The notes under the pieces: generated by a model
What the model was told of the DNA's origin: nothing
Databases searched by the model: none
Seen by the model: only the letters and a program-made list of their open reading frames with translations
Shown here: piece by piece, positions 1 through 8,787 of the stretch
Layout of the letters: each line of letters begins with the position of its first letter
How positions within the stretch are numbered: position 1 is the stretch's first letter
Source of the DNA: Thermomonas flagellata
GTDB lineage: Bacteria > Pseudomonadota > Gammaproteobacteria > Xanthomonadales > Xanthomonadaceae
DNA length: 64,000 nucleotides
Direction: 5' to 3'
Assembly: GCF_022419185.1 (NCBI RefSeq)
Contig: NZ_JAJOZK010000007.1
Span: forward strand, 62,001-126,000
Position numbers and translations under genes: made by a program

Positions 1-1946
1 TCGTAGGAGAAGCCCAGGCGCGGGGCGAAGTTGTTCTTGTCGACCTTGCGGTTATGGCCGTTGCTGATGTAGTCGTTGATGTTGATGCCGCCCTTGGCCA
101 GCTGCTGCGCGTAGGTCGCGGACACCGCCGGGTTGGTGCCCGGCCCGGTCAGCGCGGCCACCACCTCCGGCGGGGTCACGTAGTCCACGTAGGAGGGGAT
201 CTTCTCGTAGTCCCAGCGCACGCCGATGTTCAGCTGCAGCTTGTCGGTCACGTCCCAGTCGTCCTGCACGTACAGCCCGATCTGCCGGCTCTTGGTGGTC
301 ACGATCGGCGCGGCCCCGGCGAACGGCGCGTTGAAATTGACCTGGTAGGGGATCGCGTTGGTGCCGACCGGGGTGTACGGGCTGGGCGGCAGGCTGCCGT
401 CGTTGACCGCGTAGCGGAACGACGGGATCAGGTCGGAGTTCTCGCTCTGGATCAATTCGACGTGCTTGATCTTGACGCCGGCCTTGATCACGTGGCTGCC
501 GTGCCAGTCGAAGCTGTTGAAGGTGATGTCGTTCTGGAACGCCGGGCCCTTCTGCCCCTTGCGCTGGATCGCCAGCGCGCTGGTGGCGTCGGCGAACAGC
601 AGCACGTTGTTGGGATTGATGCCGACGGTGTAGATCGACTGGTTGCCGATCCGGTACGGGCGCGGATTGAACAGCGCGTCCTCGTAGGTCAGCCGCGCCT
701 CGTTCATGAACGCCGCGCCGTAATGGGTCCAGCGCAGGTCGTAGCGATCTTCGGTGTTGTAGTTGATCTTGGAGGCCGAGGCGGCAGTGATGCCGCCGAC
801 GTCGGTGCGTCCGTTCTCGTCGCGGCGCTTGAACGACAGCTCGATGCGGTCGTCCATCCCGAGGTCCCAGTCGAACTTGGCGAAGTACAGGTCCTCCTTG
901 AACGGCGCGGTGGCCGGGCCGAGCTGGTCCTTGGCCGCGGCCGGCAGGAAGCCCGCGAACGAGGCCCACTGGTTGGGCACCGCGACCGGCGGCATCGACA
1001 CCACGAAGTCCTTGGCCTCGTAGCTGACGAAGTAGTGCATGCGGTCGCGGATGATCGGGCCGCCGAGCGCGACCCCGTATTCCTTCTGCTCGGTCTTCTG
1101 CTTGGCCGCGCCGGCGCCGACCTCCGACACCGTGCGCGAGCGCAGGCCGGTATCGGTGTAGCGGCCGAAGATCTCGCCGGAGAACTCGTTGGTGCCGGAG
1201 CGGGTGGCGGCGATCACCACCGCCGAGGCGACCTGGTCGTACTCGGCCTTGTAGTTGGAGGTGATGACCTTGTACTCGCCGATCGCCAGCTGCGGGAACG
1301 GGTTGCCGCGGCTCTGGTCCTGGCCGGTGATACCGCCGGTGAGGACGTAGTTCTTCTGGCCCACGCCGTCGATGAAGACGTTGATCGCGCTGGTGGTCTG
1401 GGCGCCGCCACGCAGCTGGGTGGTGCCGTTCGGGTTGGCCTCGAACTGCATGCCGGGCACGGTGTCGGCGAACTCGAGGAAGTTGCGCGACACCTGCGGC
1501 AGGGTGCTGATGGTCTTGAGCGAGACGTTGTTGCCGACCTCGGAGGTCTTGACCTCCTGCAACGCCACCCCGGTCGCGGTGACCGTGTCCAGGGTCTTGA
1601 CCCCGCCCTGCCCCGGCGGCAGCAGGTCGAGGTTGACCGAGGTCGCCACCGCCAGGGTCACGGTCTTCTCGGTGCCAGGGCCGGCCTCGACCTTGTAGGT
1701 GCCCGGCGGTAGGCCGGTGAGCGCGAAGCTGCCGTCGGCGGCGACCTTGACCTTGCGCACCTGCCCGGTGGCGGTGTTGACCGCGGTGACCTCGGCGCCG
1801 GCCGGCGCCTTGCCGCGCAGGGTGGCGTTGGCGGACTGCGCCAGCGCCGGGGCGCCCCCCAGCATCAGGCAGCTGGCCAGCGCGCAGGCCAGCAGGGTGC
1901 GATGCGGCGTGGACCGCGGCGTGGTGGACCGGTGCGTGCGTTGCAT
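1..1946 (-). CDS. TonB-dependent receptor, Oar-like (3' end beyond window)
   Basis: Outer-membrane TonB-dependent transporter. About 648 codons are visible from an ATG at 1946 and the frame is still open at base 1, so the C-terminal barrel is missing. The N-terminus has a signal peptide (hydrophobic LLACALASCLMLGG then APALAQ). A carboxypeptidase-regulatory-like beta-sandwich follows (ATLRGKAPAGAEVTAVNT, DGSFALTGLPPGTYKVEA), then a plug domain with QLRGGAQTTSAINVFIDGVG and barrel strands rich in aromatic residues. That order is typical of Oar-type receptors. It starts 22 bases after the LacI gene on the same strand, so the two are probably cotranscribed. Known pairings of LacI regulators with such receptors in Xanthomonas concern carbohydrate uptake; the substrate cannot be read from the sequence. 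Confidence 0.9.
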   Translation of the reverse strand, partial: MQRTHRSTTPRSTPHRTLLACALASCLMLGGAPALAQSANATLRGKAPAGAEVTAVNTATGQVRKVKVAADGSFALTGLPPGTYKVEAGPGTEKTVTLAVATSVNLDLLPPGQGGVKTLDTVTATGVALQEVKTSEVGNNVSLKTISTLPQVSRNFLEFADTVPGMQFEANPNGTTQLRGGAQTTSAINVFIDGVGQKNYVLTGGITGQDQSRGNPFPQLAIGEYKVITSNYKAEYDQVASAVVIAATRSGTNEFSGEIFGRYTDTGLRSRTVSEVGAGAAKQKTEQKEYGVALGGPIIRDRMHYFVSYEAKDFVVSMPPVAVPNQWASFAGFLPAAAKDQLGPATAPFKEDLYFAKFDWDLGMDDRIELSFKRRDENGRTDVGGITAASASKINYNTEDRYDLRWTHYGAAFMNEARLTYEDALFNPRPYRIGNQSIYTVGINPNNVLLFADATSALAIQRKGQKGPAFQNDITFNSFDWHGSHVIKAGVKIKHVELIQSENSDLIPSFRYAVNDGSLPPSPYTPVGTNAIPYQVNFNAPFAGAAPIVTTKSRQIGLYVQDDWDVTDKLQLNIGVRWDYEKIPSYVDYVTPPEVVAALTGPGTNPAVSATYAQQLAKGGININDYISNGHNRKVDKNNFAPRLGFSY

Positions 1947-1968
1947 GGGACTCCCCTCCGGATGGCGA

Positions 1969-3048
1969 TCAGCGTTTGGCAACAGTGGATGCAGTGGAGC
2001 GTGGCCGGCGGCGGCCGGCCTTGGATGCGGATGTGGATGCAGGCGTGGGCGCAGGGGCCGGCGTCGGCCGCACGTGACCGCTGGAGGCGCGCACCACCAG
2101 CTCGGGCACGCGCAGGCCCGGTGCGGGCGCCTCGGCGTCGAGCAGGCGCCGCATCGCCGCGGCGCCGAGCCCGGCGATGTCGACCCGCATGGTGGTCAGC
2201 CCCGGCGGTACGTAGCGCGCCAGCGGGATGTCGTCGAAGCCGGCGACCGCGATGTCGTCCGGCACCCGGCGGCCGGCGGCGGTCAGCGCCGACAGGCAGC
2301 CGAGCGCCATCATGTCGTTGGCGGCGAACACCGCGTCCGGCAGGTCGGCGCGCGCCAGCAGCATCTGCGCCGCGCGCGCGCCGGACGCCTCGCGGAAGTC
2401 GCCGGGCAGGACGTCGGCATCCGCGCCCGGCAGCAGCGTCGCCAGCCCCTCGCGGTAGCCGCGCAGGCGCTCGGCGGCGTCGAAGTTGTCCTCCGGCCCG
2501 GCGATGAACGCGATCCGGCGATGGCCCGCCTCGACCAGATGGCGAACCATGGCCAGCGCACCGGCGTGGTTGTCGATCCCGACCCGGGCGATGCCCTGCG
2601 GCGCGCGGGCGCCGATGCTGACCGCCTGCGGCCAGGCCGCCAGCGCCTCGGCCAGGTGGCCGTCGGCATCCGCGTAGGGCGACATCACCAGCAGGCCGTC
2701 GACCCGTCCGCGCATCCCGCGCAGGGCGTCGCCCTGCTCGCGCGGGTCGCCGTGGTAGGACGAGACCAAGAGGTGCAGGCCGTGCATACGCGCGACCTGG
2801 TCGATGCCCTGCATCAGCTCGGAGAAGAATTCGCCGTACACCTCCGGCAGCACCACCCCGATGGTGCCGGTGCGGCGGCTGCTCAGGCTGCGCGCGGCGT
2901 GGTGCGGGGTGTAGCGCAGGCGCTCGGCGACCGCCTGCACCCGCCGGCGCACGGCCTCGGCCACGTTCTGCTGGCCGTTGAGGGCGCGCGACACCGTGGC
3001 CACCGAGACCTTGGCCTCGCGCGCAACGTCCTTGATGGTCACCGTCAT
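1969..3048 (-). CDS. LacI-family transcriptional regulator
   Basis: Repressor of 359 aa. The N-terminal helix-turn-helix is classic LacI (TIKDVAREAKVSVATVSRAL) and is followed by a periplasmic-binding-protein-like effector domain (GTIGVVLPEVYGEFFSEL, VDGLLVMSP, FDDIPLARYVPPGLTTMRVD). The ATG at 3048 is chosen because the LacI domain begins immediately after it and a GGGGGA ribosome binding site lies just upstream; an in-frame start further upstream would add unrelated residues. It is followed after 20 bases by the TonB receptor, its likely target. Two LacI-type operators at 3076-3089 and 3179-3192 lie upstream, so it probably represses its own operon until a sugar-derived inducer binds. The C-terminus ends in a low-complexity Pro/Ala/Arg tail. 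Confidence 0.95.
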   Translation of the reverse strand: MTVTIKDVAREAKVSVATVSRALNGQQNVAEAVRRRVQAVAERLRYTPHHAARSLSSRRTGTIGVVLPEVYGEFFSELMQGIDQVARMHGLHLLVSSYHGDPREQGDALRGMRGRVDGLLVMSPYADADGHLAEALAAWPQAVSIGARAPQGIARVGIDNHAGALAMVRHLVEAGHRRIAFIAGPEDNFDAAERLRGYREGLATLLPGADADVLPGDFREASGARAAQMLLARADLPDAVFAANDMMALGCLSALTAAGRRVPDDIAVAGFDDIPLARYVPPGLTTMRVDIAGLGAAAMRRLLDAEAPAPGLRVPELVVRASSGHVRPTPAPAPTPASTSASKAGRRRPRSTASTVAKR

Positions 3049-3075
3049 GCCTGTCCCCCGGAACGACGGCGCGAC

Positions 3076-3089
3076 TGTAAACGTTTCCA
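3076..3089 (-). promoter_or_regulatory. LacI-type operator, proximal copy
   Basis: On the minus strand the site reads TGGAAACGTTTACA, with the AAACGTTT core palindrome typical of LacI-family operators. It lies 27 bases upstream of the lacI-type ATG at 3048, where bound repressor would block transcription. It is an inverted copy of the site at 3179-3192. Confidence 0.7.
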
Positions 3090-3178
3090 TCGCGGACGCA
3101 AGCACAGCCGCCGCAAACCGGCGCGCGTCCGCCGCGTCGAATCACAACCCATTGATTCGCAAAGGGTGAGGTTGCCGC

Positions 3179-3192
3179 TGGAAACGTTTACT
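3179..3192 (+). promoter_or_regulatory. LacI-type operator, distal copy
   Basis: The site reads TGGAAACGTTTACT on the plus strand and matches the proximal copy (read on the minus strand) in 13 of 14 positions. The centres of the two sites are 103 bases apart, close to ten helical turns, which would suit a DNA loop. It lies between the end of the BolA-like gene and the lacI-type gene. Confidence 0.7.
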
Positions 3193-3213
3193 TGCGGCGG
3201 CGCAACAAAACTT

Positions 3214-3537
3214 TCACGCCCCGTCCTGCCCGCCAGCGGGCGGCGCGGTGTCCTCGCCCGGGGCCAGCGCACGGATCGCGAGCGCGTGGATGTCGGTCTG
3301 CATCAGTTCGCCGAGCGCGGCATACACCTGCCGGTGGCGGGCCAGCGGCGGACGCCCGGCGAACGCCGCGCTGACGATGGTCACGGCGAAATGCCCGCGG
3401 CCATCGCGCGCGCCGGCGTGGCCGGCATGACGGTCGCTGTCGTCGCGCAGGTCCAGCCGCTGCGGGGCGAACGCGGCCTCCAGCCGTGCGCGGATGCGCG
3501 CCAGCCGCGCCGCGCGCGCGTCGGCCGGCAGGCTCAC
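3214..3537 (-). CDS. BolA family protein
   Basis: A 107-aa BolA-like protein. BolA proteins bind monothiol glutaredoxins and Fe-S clusters and can act in morphology and stress responses. Hallmarks are [11 protein letters not shown], the [23 protein letters not shown] strand-helix with the conserved RHR, and the C-terminal [13 protein letters not shown] motif. Translation probably starts at GTG 3537, which overlaps the stop of the YciI-like gene as GTGA, indicating coupling. The C-terminal tail after ALAPGED is Pro/Gly-rich and not conserved in the family. The gene ends 22 bases before the distal LacI operator. Confidence 0.9.
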   Translation of the reverse strand: MSLPADARAARLARIRARLEAAFAPQRLDLRDDSDRHAGHAGARDGRGHFAVTIVSAAFAGRPPLARHRQVYAALGELMQTDIHALAIRALAPGEDTAPPAGGQDGA

Positions 3538-3833
3538 GGCAGCACCTTGCGGAACGGCCGCACCTCGACCCGCCGGTAGACCCCGGCAGCAACGTAGGGA
3601 TCGGCCTCGGCCCAGGCCTGCGCCTGCTCCAGCGATTCGAACGCCGCGACGATCAGGCTGCCGCTGAAGCCGGCAGGGCCGGGGTCCTCGGCATCGATCG
3701 CCGGACACGGACCCGCCAGCAGCAGCCGGCCCGCGTCGCGCAGGGCGTGCAGCCGCGCCAGATGCGCCGGGCGCGCGGCCTGCCGCTGCGCCAGCACGTC
3801 CTGCCCGTCGTACCCCTCGATCACGTACCACAT
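3534..3833 (-). CDS. YciI-like protein
   Basis: A 99-aa ferredoxin-like-fold YciI protein starting [18 protein letters not shown]. It shows the family pattern of R-x-x-H-L-x-x-L near residue 25, GRLLLAGP, and [22 protein letters not shown] at the end. Biochemical roles in the family are poorly defined; some members are dehalogenase-like. It is upstream of, and translationally coupled to, the BolA-like gene. On the minus strand, TACAAT at 3869-3864 could be its -10 element, but no clear -35 was seen. Confidence 0.88.
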   Translation of the reverse strand: MWYVIEGYDGQDVLAQRQAARPAHLARLHALRDAGRLLLAGPCPAIDAEDPGPAGFSGSLIVAAFESLEQAQAWAEADPYVAAGVYRRVEVRPFRKVLP

Positions 3834-4114
3834 GCCGTTGTTCCCGGATGAACGCCGGCCGCCATTGTAGGCGCGGCCAGTGGACAGCCCGCCGGGGAAT
3901 GCTTAGGCTTAGCCCCGTCGCTTCCGGCCCGTCCCGTGGCCCCGCGCACCGCCGGCCTCCCCACGCCGCACCGCGCCCACTGACCGGCCATCCTCGCCAC
4001 CCGCCGCCGCCGCATCGGCCCGGCCGGCCCGGCGCAGGCCATCACCGAACGAACCGCCGTGCCCGGCCCCGCGCCGGAACCGCTGCTGCCGTGGCCCGGA
4101 GGGGGCCGCCGACG

Positions 4115-5020
4115 ATGACATCCGAATCCGGCGCCGCCGCGGGCGCCGCCCACAACCCGGCGATGGCGCCCCGCCAGCAGGAGATCCCGCTGGCGGTGGT
4201 GCTCGGCCAGCCGGTGCTGCAGATCCCGCAGGACCTGTACATCCCGCCGGACGCGCTGGAGATCATCCTGGAGGCGTTCGAGGGGCCACTGGACCTGCTG
4301 CTGTACCTGATCCGGCGCCAGAACCTGGACATCCTCGACATCCCGGTGGCGGAGATCACCCGCCAGTACGTCGAGTACATCCAGACCATGCACGAGCTGC
4401 GCTTCGAGCTGGCCGCGGACTACCTGGTGATGGCCGCCATGCTGGCCGAGATCAAGTCGCGCATGCTGCTGCCGCGGCCGCCGGCCGAGGACGGCGCCGA
4501 GGAGGAGGATCCGCGCGCCGAGCTGGTGCGCCGACTGCAGGAATACGAGCGCTACAAGAAGGCAGCCGAGGACCTCGACGCCCTGCCGCGGCTGGAGCGC
4601 GACACCGTGCCCGTCGCCGCGCACGTGCCCGACCGCGCGGCGATCCGGGTGCCGCCGCCGGTCGAGCTGCGCGAGCTGCTGCTGGCCCTGCAGGACGTGC
4701 TCAAGCGCGCGGAGCTGTTCGGCCAGCATGCGATCCGGCGCGACGCGCTGAGCGTGCGCCAGCGCATGGGCGAGTTGCTGGAGCGCCTCGCCGACGGCGC
4801 GTTCCTGCGCTTCGAGGCGCTGTTCGCCGCGGAGGAAGGCCGGCTCGGCGTGGTGGTCACCTTCCTCGCCCTGCTGACCCTGGCCAAGGAGCAGCTGGTG
4901 GACATCGTGCAGGAGGCGCCGCTGGCGCCGATCTACGTGAAATCGCTGGCCGGCGCGCAGGCCGGCGGCGCTCCCGACGGCGAGGCCTTCGCCGACCCCG
5001 AACCCGACACCCCGGCATGA
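4115..5020 (+). CDS. scpA: segregation and condensation protein A
   Basis: Kleisin subunit of the Smc-ScpA-ScpB condensin, 301 aa. The conserved N-terminal block is clear (FEGPLDLLLYLIRRQNLDILDIPVAEITRQY, then ADYLVMAAMLAEIKSRMLLP), and the C-terminal winged helix follows (LERLADGAFLRFEALF, VTFLALLTLAKEQLVDIVQ). The ATG at 4115 is chosen because of a GGAGGGGG ribosome binding site. The frame remains open upstream but encodes only Pro/Arg-rich sequence there. The stop overlaps the scpB start as ATGA, so both condensin subunits are translated together. Confidence 0.95.
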   Translation: MTSESGAAAGAAHNPAMAPRQQEIPLAVVLGQPVLQIPQDLYIPPDALEIILEAFEGPLDLLLYLIRRQNLDILDIPVAEITRQYVEYIQTMHELRFELAADYLVMAAMLAEIKSRMLLPRPPAEDGAEEEDPRAELVRRLQEYERYKKAAEDLDALPRLERDTVPVAAHVPDRAAIRVPPPVELRELLLALQDVLKRAELFGQHAIRRDALSVRQRMGELLERLADGAFLRFEALFAAEEGRLGVVVTFLALLTLAKEQLVDIVQEAPLAPIYVKSLAGAQAGGAPDGEAFADPEPDTPA

Positions 5021-5751
5021 GCCAGATCGATCCCGCGCAGGTCACCCGCATCGTCGAAGCCGCCCTGCTCGCCGCGCAGCAGCCGCTGTCGCTGGTGCAG
5101 CTCAAGGGCCTGTTCCCGCTCGACGAACCCGCCCCGGACGGCAGCATCGAGGCCGCCCTCGCACAACTGCAGGCCGCCTGCGCGGACCGCGGGGTGGAGT
5201 TGGTCGAGGTGGCCAGCGGCTGGCGCTACCAGGTCCGGCGCGAGATCCACCCCTGGGTCGCGCGGCTGTGGACCGAGCGCCAGACCAAGTACAGCCGCGC
5301 CACCCTGGAGACGCTCGCACTGATCGCCTACCGGCAGCCGATCACCCGCGGCGAGATCGAACAGATCCGCGGGGTCACGGTCAACAGCAGCATCATCAAG
5401 GCGCTCGAGGAGCGCGGCTGGATCCGGGTGGTCGGCCACCGCGACGTGCCCGGCAAGCCCGAGCTGCTGGCCACCACCCGCGAGTTCCTCGACTACTTCG
5501 GGCTCAAGCGCCTGGACGAGCTGCCGCCGCTGTCGGAACTGAAGGAGATCGGCGAACTGGAACCGGAGCTGCCGCTGCCGGCGATCCCCGCCGCCGCCTC
5601 CGACACGGCGGCCGACAGCGGGGACGCGGCCGGATCGCCCGTGCCGCCAGACAGCGATCCCGACGCCTCCCGCGATCCCGAACCCACCGCCCTTCCCCAC
5701 CCAGGCGCCGCGCCCGTTGCCGCGCCGGAGCATACGCATGAGCAAGCCTGA
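5017..5751 (+). CDS. scpB: segregation and condensation protein B
   Basis: ScpB, 244 aa, with two winged-helix domains that bind the ScpA kleisin and regulate the Smc complex. Recognisable stretches are RIVEAALLAAQQPLSLVQL, GWRYQVRREIHPWVARLW, TLALIAYRQPITRGEIEQIRGV and FLDYFGLKRLDELPPL. The last 65 residues are Asp/Pro/Ala-rich and probably disordered. It overlaps scpA by four bases and rluB by fourteen, giving a three-gene cluster seen in many Proteobacteria. Confidence 0.95.
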   Translation: MSQIDPAQVTRIVEAALLAAQQPLSLVQLKGLFPLDEPAPDGSIEAALAQLQAACADRGVELVEVASGWRYQVRREIHPWVARLWTERQTKYSRATLETLALIAYRQPITRGEIEQIRGVTVNSSIIKALEERGWIRVVGHRDVPGKPELLATTREFLDYFGLKRLDELPPLSELKEIGELEPELPLPAIPAAASDTAADSGDAAGSPVPPDSDPDASRDPEPTALPHPGAAPVAAPEHTHEQA

Positions 5752-7117
5752 CACCCCGACCCGCCGCCCCCTCAGCCTCAAGCGCGGCCAGATCGCCGAC
5801 ACCCCATCCCCGCGCATCAGCGAACGCCTGCACAAGGTGCTGGCACAGGCCGGCCTCGGCTCGCGCCGCGCACTCGAGCAGCGCATCGCCGAAGGCCAGG
5901 TCAAGGTCAACGGCGAGGTCGCGCAGACCGGCATGAGCATCAGCGGCGGCGACCGGATCGAACTCGACGGCAAGACCTTCGTCGCCACCGCGCTGACCGA
6001 CCCGCCGCGGGTGCTGATGTACAACAAGCCGGAAGGCGAGCTGACCACCCGCGACGACCCCGAGGGCCGCCCGACCGTGTTCGACACCCTGCCCGCGCTC
6101 AAGGGCGCGCGCTGGATCGCGATCGGCCGCCTCGACGCGAACACCACCGGCCTCTTGCTGCTGACCACCGACGGCGAGCTGGCCAATGCGATGATGCATC
6201 CCAGCCACGAAGTCGAGCGCGAGTACGTCTGCCGGGTGCGCCCGCCGGAAGGCGAGGAACGCGTGCCCGAGCGCATCGTCGAGCGGCTGGCCCGCGGCGT
6301 GGCGCTGGAGGACGGCCCGGCCAAGTTCGACGAGATCGAGCGAATCGGCGGCAGCGACTCGCACGACTGGTTCCGGGTGCTGCTGAAGGAAGGCCGCAAC
6401 CGCGAGGTGCGCCGGCTGTGGGAGTCGCAGGGCTGCCAGGTCAGCCGCCTCAAGCGCATCCGCTATGGCCAGGTGCGCCTGCCGCAGCCGCTGCTGCGCG
6501 GACAGGTGCAGGAGTTGCCGCCGGCCGAGGTCGCCGCGCTGCGCCAGGCGGTCGGGCTCGAGGATGCGGTCCCGTCGGCACTCACCCTGATGCCGGTGAT
6601 CGGCCAGCGCAAGGCGGGCAAGACCGTGGTCACCGGCCATGCGCGCGGGCAGGGCTATGTCAACGGCCACGTCACCGCGGACGAGGGCCGCGAGTTGCGC
6701 CGCTTCGACCAGTTCCGCGAGGAGCGCGGCCGCCGCGGCGGACAGCGGCCCGCCGCCGCGCTGACCGTGACCGGCGAAATGGCCGCCAAGCAGGCGAGCA
6801 AGAAGATCAAGCTCAAAGGCCCGCGCCAGCCGGGGCAGAAGCTGCGCCCGGGCGAGGCGCGCGGCGAGAACCCGGCGGCCATGCGCACCTGGTACGTGCC
6901 GGAGGGCGCCGGCACCGGCCCGGCCGGGCACCGCAACCCGGGCCCGCGCGGGGCACGCCCGTTCGCCGCCAAGCCGCGCGCGCCCAAACCCTACGGGCAT
7001 CCCGGCAACGCCCCGAGCTTCCCCTCCGACCACGCCCACGGCGGGCACGCCGCCCCCGGCCCGCGCCGCGGCGGCAAGCCGGGCGGCCGCGGGCGCGGCC
7101 CGCGCGGCGGGCGCTGA
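5738..7117 (+). CDS. rluB: 23S rRNA pseudouridine synthase, RluB type
   Basis: Pseudouridine synthase of the RsuA/RluB/E/F family, 459 aa. An N-terminal S4 RNA-binding domain (RISERLHKVLAQAGLGSRR) precedes the catalytic domain with GRLDANTTGLLLLTTDG, whose Asp is the nucleophile, and LKEGRNREVRRLWES. RluB modifies U2605 of 23S rRNA in E. coli. The ATG at 5738 lies inside the end of scpB. After about residue 300 comes a long basic Gly/Arg/Pro/Lys tail with no domain similarity, presumably an RNA-binding extension. Confidence 0.92.
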   Translation: MSKPDTPTRRPLSLKRGQIADTPSPRISERLHKVLAQAGLGSRRALEQRIAEGQVKVNGEVAQTGMSISGGDRIELDGKTFVATALTDPPRVLMYNKPEGELTTRDDPEGRPTVFDTLPALKGARWIAIGRLDANTTGLLLLTTDGELANAMMHPSHEVEREYVCRVRPPEGEERVPERIVERLARGVALEDGPAKFDEIERIGGSDSHDWFRVLLKEGRNREVRRLWESQGCQVSRLKRIRYGQVRLPQPLLRGQVQELPPAEVAALRQAVGLEDAVPSALTLMPVIGQRKAGKTVVTGHARGQGYVNGHVTADEGRELRRFDQFREERGRRGGQRPAAALTVTGEMAAKQASKKIKLKGPRQPGQKLRPGEARGENPAAMRTWYVPEGAGTGPAGHRNPGPRGARPFAAKPRAPKPYGHPGNAPSFPSDHAHGGHAAPGPRRGGKPGGRGRGPRGGR

Positions 7118-7226
7118 CGCCGCCGGCGGCAGAACGCTGCATCGCCCGGACGACGGTTGCCGTGCCCCGGCGCGGCGCCCATGGTGAGGACACCCGCCGG
7201 CCGCCGCCGGCCACCGGAGCCCCGCC

Positions 7227-8102
7227 ATGGCCGACAAGCAGATCCTCGACGTCCGCAGCGCCCCCGATCGCCACTGGGTCGGCAACGGCTTCCCGGTGCA
7301 CGGGATGTTCGACTACCGCGGGCCCGGCGTCGCCCAGCGCAGCCCGTTCCTGCTGCTGGACTACGCGGCCCCCACCCACTTCACGCCGACCGCCGAGCGC
7401 CGCGGCGTCGGCACCCACCCGCACCGCGGCTTCGAGACCGTGACCATCGTGTATGCCGGCGAGGTGGAGCACCGCGACTCCGCCGGCAACGGCGGCGTGA
7501 TCGGGCCCGGCGACGTGCAGTGGATGACCGCCGGCCGCGGCATCCTGCACGCGGAATTCCACTCCCCGACCTACGCCGCCAAGGGCGGGCCGTTCGAGAT
7601 GGTGCAGCTGTGGGTCAACCTGCCGGCCCGGCACAAGGCCGCACCGCCCGCCTACCAAGGGCTGCTGGCTGCGCAGATCCCCGTCGTCGCCCTGCCGGGC
7701 GGGGCCGGTGTGGCCCGCCTGATCGCCGGCGAATACGCGGGCCGGCGCGGTCCCGCGCGCACCTTCACCCCGATGCACGTCTGGGACCTGCGCCTGGCCG
7801 CCGGCAAGACGGTGGCGCTGCCGCAGCCGGAGGGCTGGAGCACGCTGCTGGTGGTGCTGGACGGCACCCTCCAGCTCAACGGCACCCAGGTGCTGCGCCC
7901 GGCGCAGATGGCCACGCTGTCCACTGCCGGCACCGGCGTCACCATCGAGGCCAGCGGCGACGCCAAGCTGCTGCTGCTCGCCGGCGAGCCGATCGACGAA
8001 CCGGTGGTCGGCTACGGCCCGTTCGTGATGAACACCGCCCAGGAGATCCAGCAGGCGATCGCCGACTTCAACAGCGGCCGCTTCGGCAGCCTCGCCTCCT
8101 GA
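7227..8102 (+). CDS. pirin family protein
   Basis: Bicupin pirin of 291 aa. The N-terminal cupin has the metal site GTHPHRGFETVTIVYAGEVEHRDS and is followed by GPGDVQWMTAGRGILHAEF, the canonical pirin signature. Pirins are iron proteins; some have quercetinase activity, others act as redox-sensitive co-regulators, and the sequence does not distinguish these. The gene stands alone and is convergent with tpx, separated by about 150 bases in which I see no clear terminator. Confidence 0.93.
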   Translation: MADKQILDVRSAPDRHWVGNGFPVHGMFDYRGPGVAQRSPFLLLDYAAPTHFTPTAERRGVGTHPHRGFETVTIVYAGEVEHRDSAGNGGVIGPGDVQWMTAGRGILHAEFHSPTYAAKGGPFEMVQLWVNLPARHKAAPPAYQGLLAAQIPVVALPGGAGVARLIAGEYAGRRGPARTFTPMHVWDLRLAAGKTVALPQPEGWSTLLVVLDGTLQLNGTQVLRPAQMATLSTAGTGVTIEASGDAKLLLLAGEPIDEPVVGYGPFVMNTAQEIQQAIADFNSGRFGSLAS

Positions 8103-8255
8103 GGCCGCGCGCCGCTACGGGACGGTTCCCGCGTTCGCGCGCATGCCCACGTCCCTCCGTGATGGGCCTGCCGAACCCCGGACGGGCCGCGCCTCCCGTT
8201 CGTGCCGCGACAGGCCCAGGACCAACGGGTGAAGGAGCGCGAGCGCCGCCCAGCC

Positions 8256-8756
8256 TCAGCCCAGCGCGGCCAGCGCGGCGGCGTAGTCCGGCTCCTGGGT
8301 GATCTCCGGCACCAGCTGCACGTAGCGGACGGTATCGGCGGCATCGAGCACGATCACCGCGCGCGCCGCCAGCCCGGCCAGCGGGCCGTCCTCCAGCTCC
8401 ACCCCGTAGTCGCGCAGGAAGCGGCGCCCGCGCAGGGTGGACAGCATCACCACGCGGTCGATGCCCTCCGCGCCGCAGAAGCGCGCCTGCGCGAACGGCA
8501 GGTCGGCGGAGATGCACAGCACTACGGTGTCGGCCAGCTTGGCGGCGTCCTGGTTGAAACGGCGCACCGACGCGGCACACACGCCGGTGTCCACGCTCGG
8601 GAAGATGTTCAGCAGCTTGCGCTTGCCGGCGAAGTCGGCCAGCGTGCGGTCGGCCAGGTCGGTGCCGACGAGCGAGAAGGCCGGCGCCTGGCTGCCGACG
8701 CTCGGGAGCTGGCCGCCGACGCGGACCGGAGTGCCTTTGAGGGTGACGGTGGACAT
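8256..8756 (-). CDS. tpx: thiol peroxidase
   Basis: Atypical 2-Cys peroxiredoxin (Tpx) of 166 aa, which reduces peroxides using thioredoxin. The peroxidatic Cys is C60 in [17 protein letters not shown] and the resolving Cys is C94 in [11 protein letters not shown], at the spacing expected for Tpx. The start at 8756 gives the typical N-terminus [14 protein letters not shown]. It is likely a single-gene unit, 31 bases downstream of the amidase on the same strand. Confidence 0.96.
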   Translation of the reverse strand: MSTVTLKGTPVRVGGQLPSVGSQAPAFSLVGTDLADRTLADFAGKRKLLNIFPSVDTGVCAASVRRFNQDAAKLADTVVLCISADLPFAQARFCGAEGIDRVVMLSTLRGRRFLRDYGVELEDGPLAGLAARAVIVLDAADTVRYVQLVPEITQEPDYAAALAALG

Positions 8757-8787
8757 CGCAGGGCTCCGCAGGAAAGGGAAGGGCATC

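Noticed and set aside
54-1712. Long plus-strand open frame of 552 codons
   Set aside because: Val/Arg/Gly-rich shadow of the minus-strand TonB receptor, whose frame shows real domains and a signal peptide.
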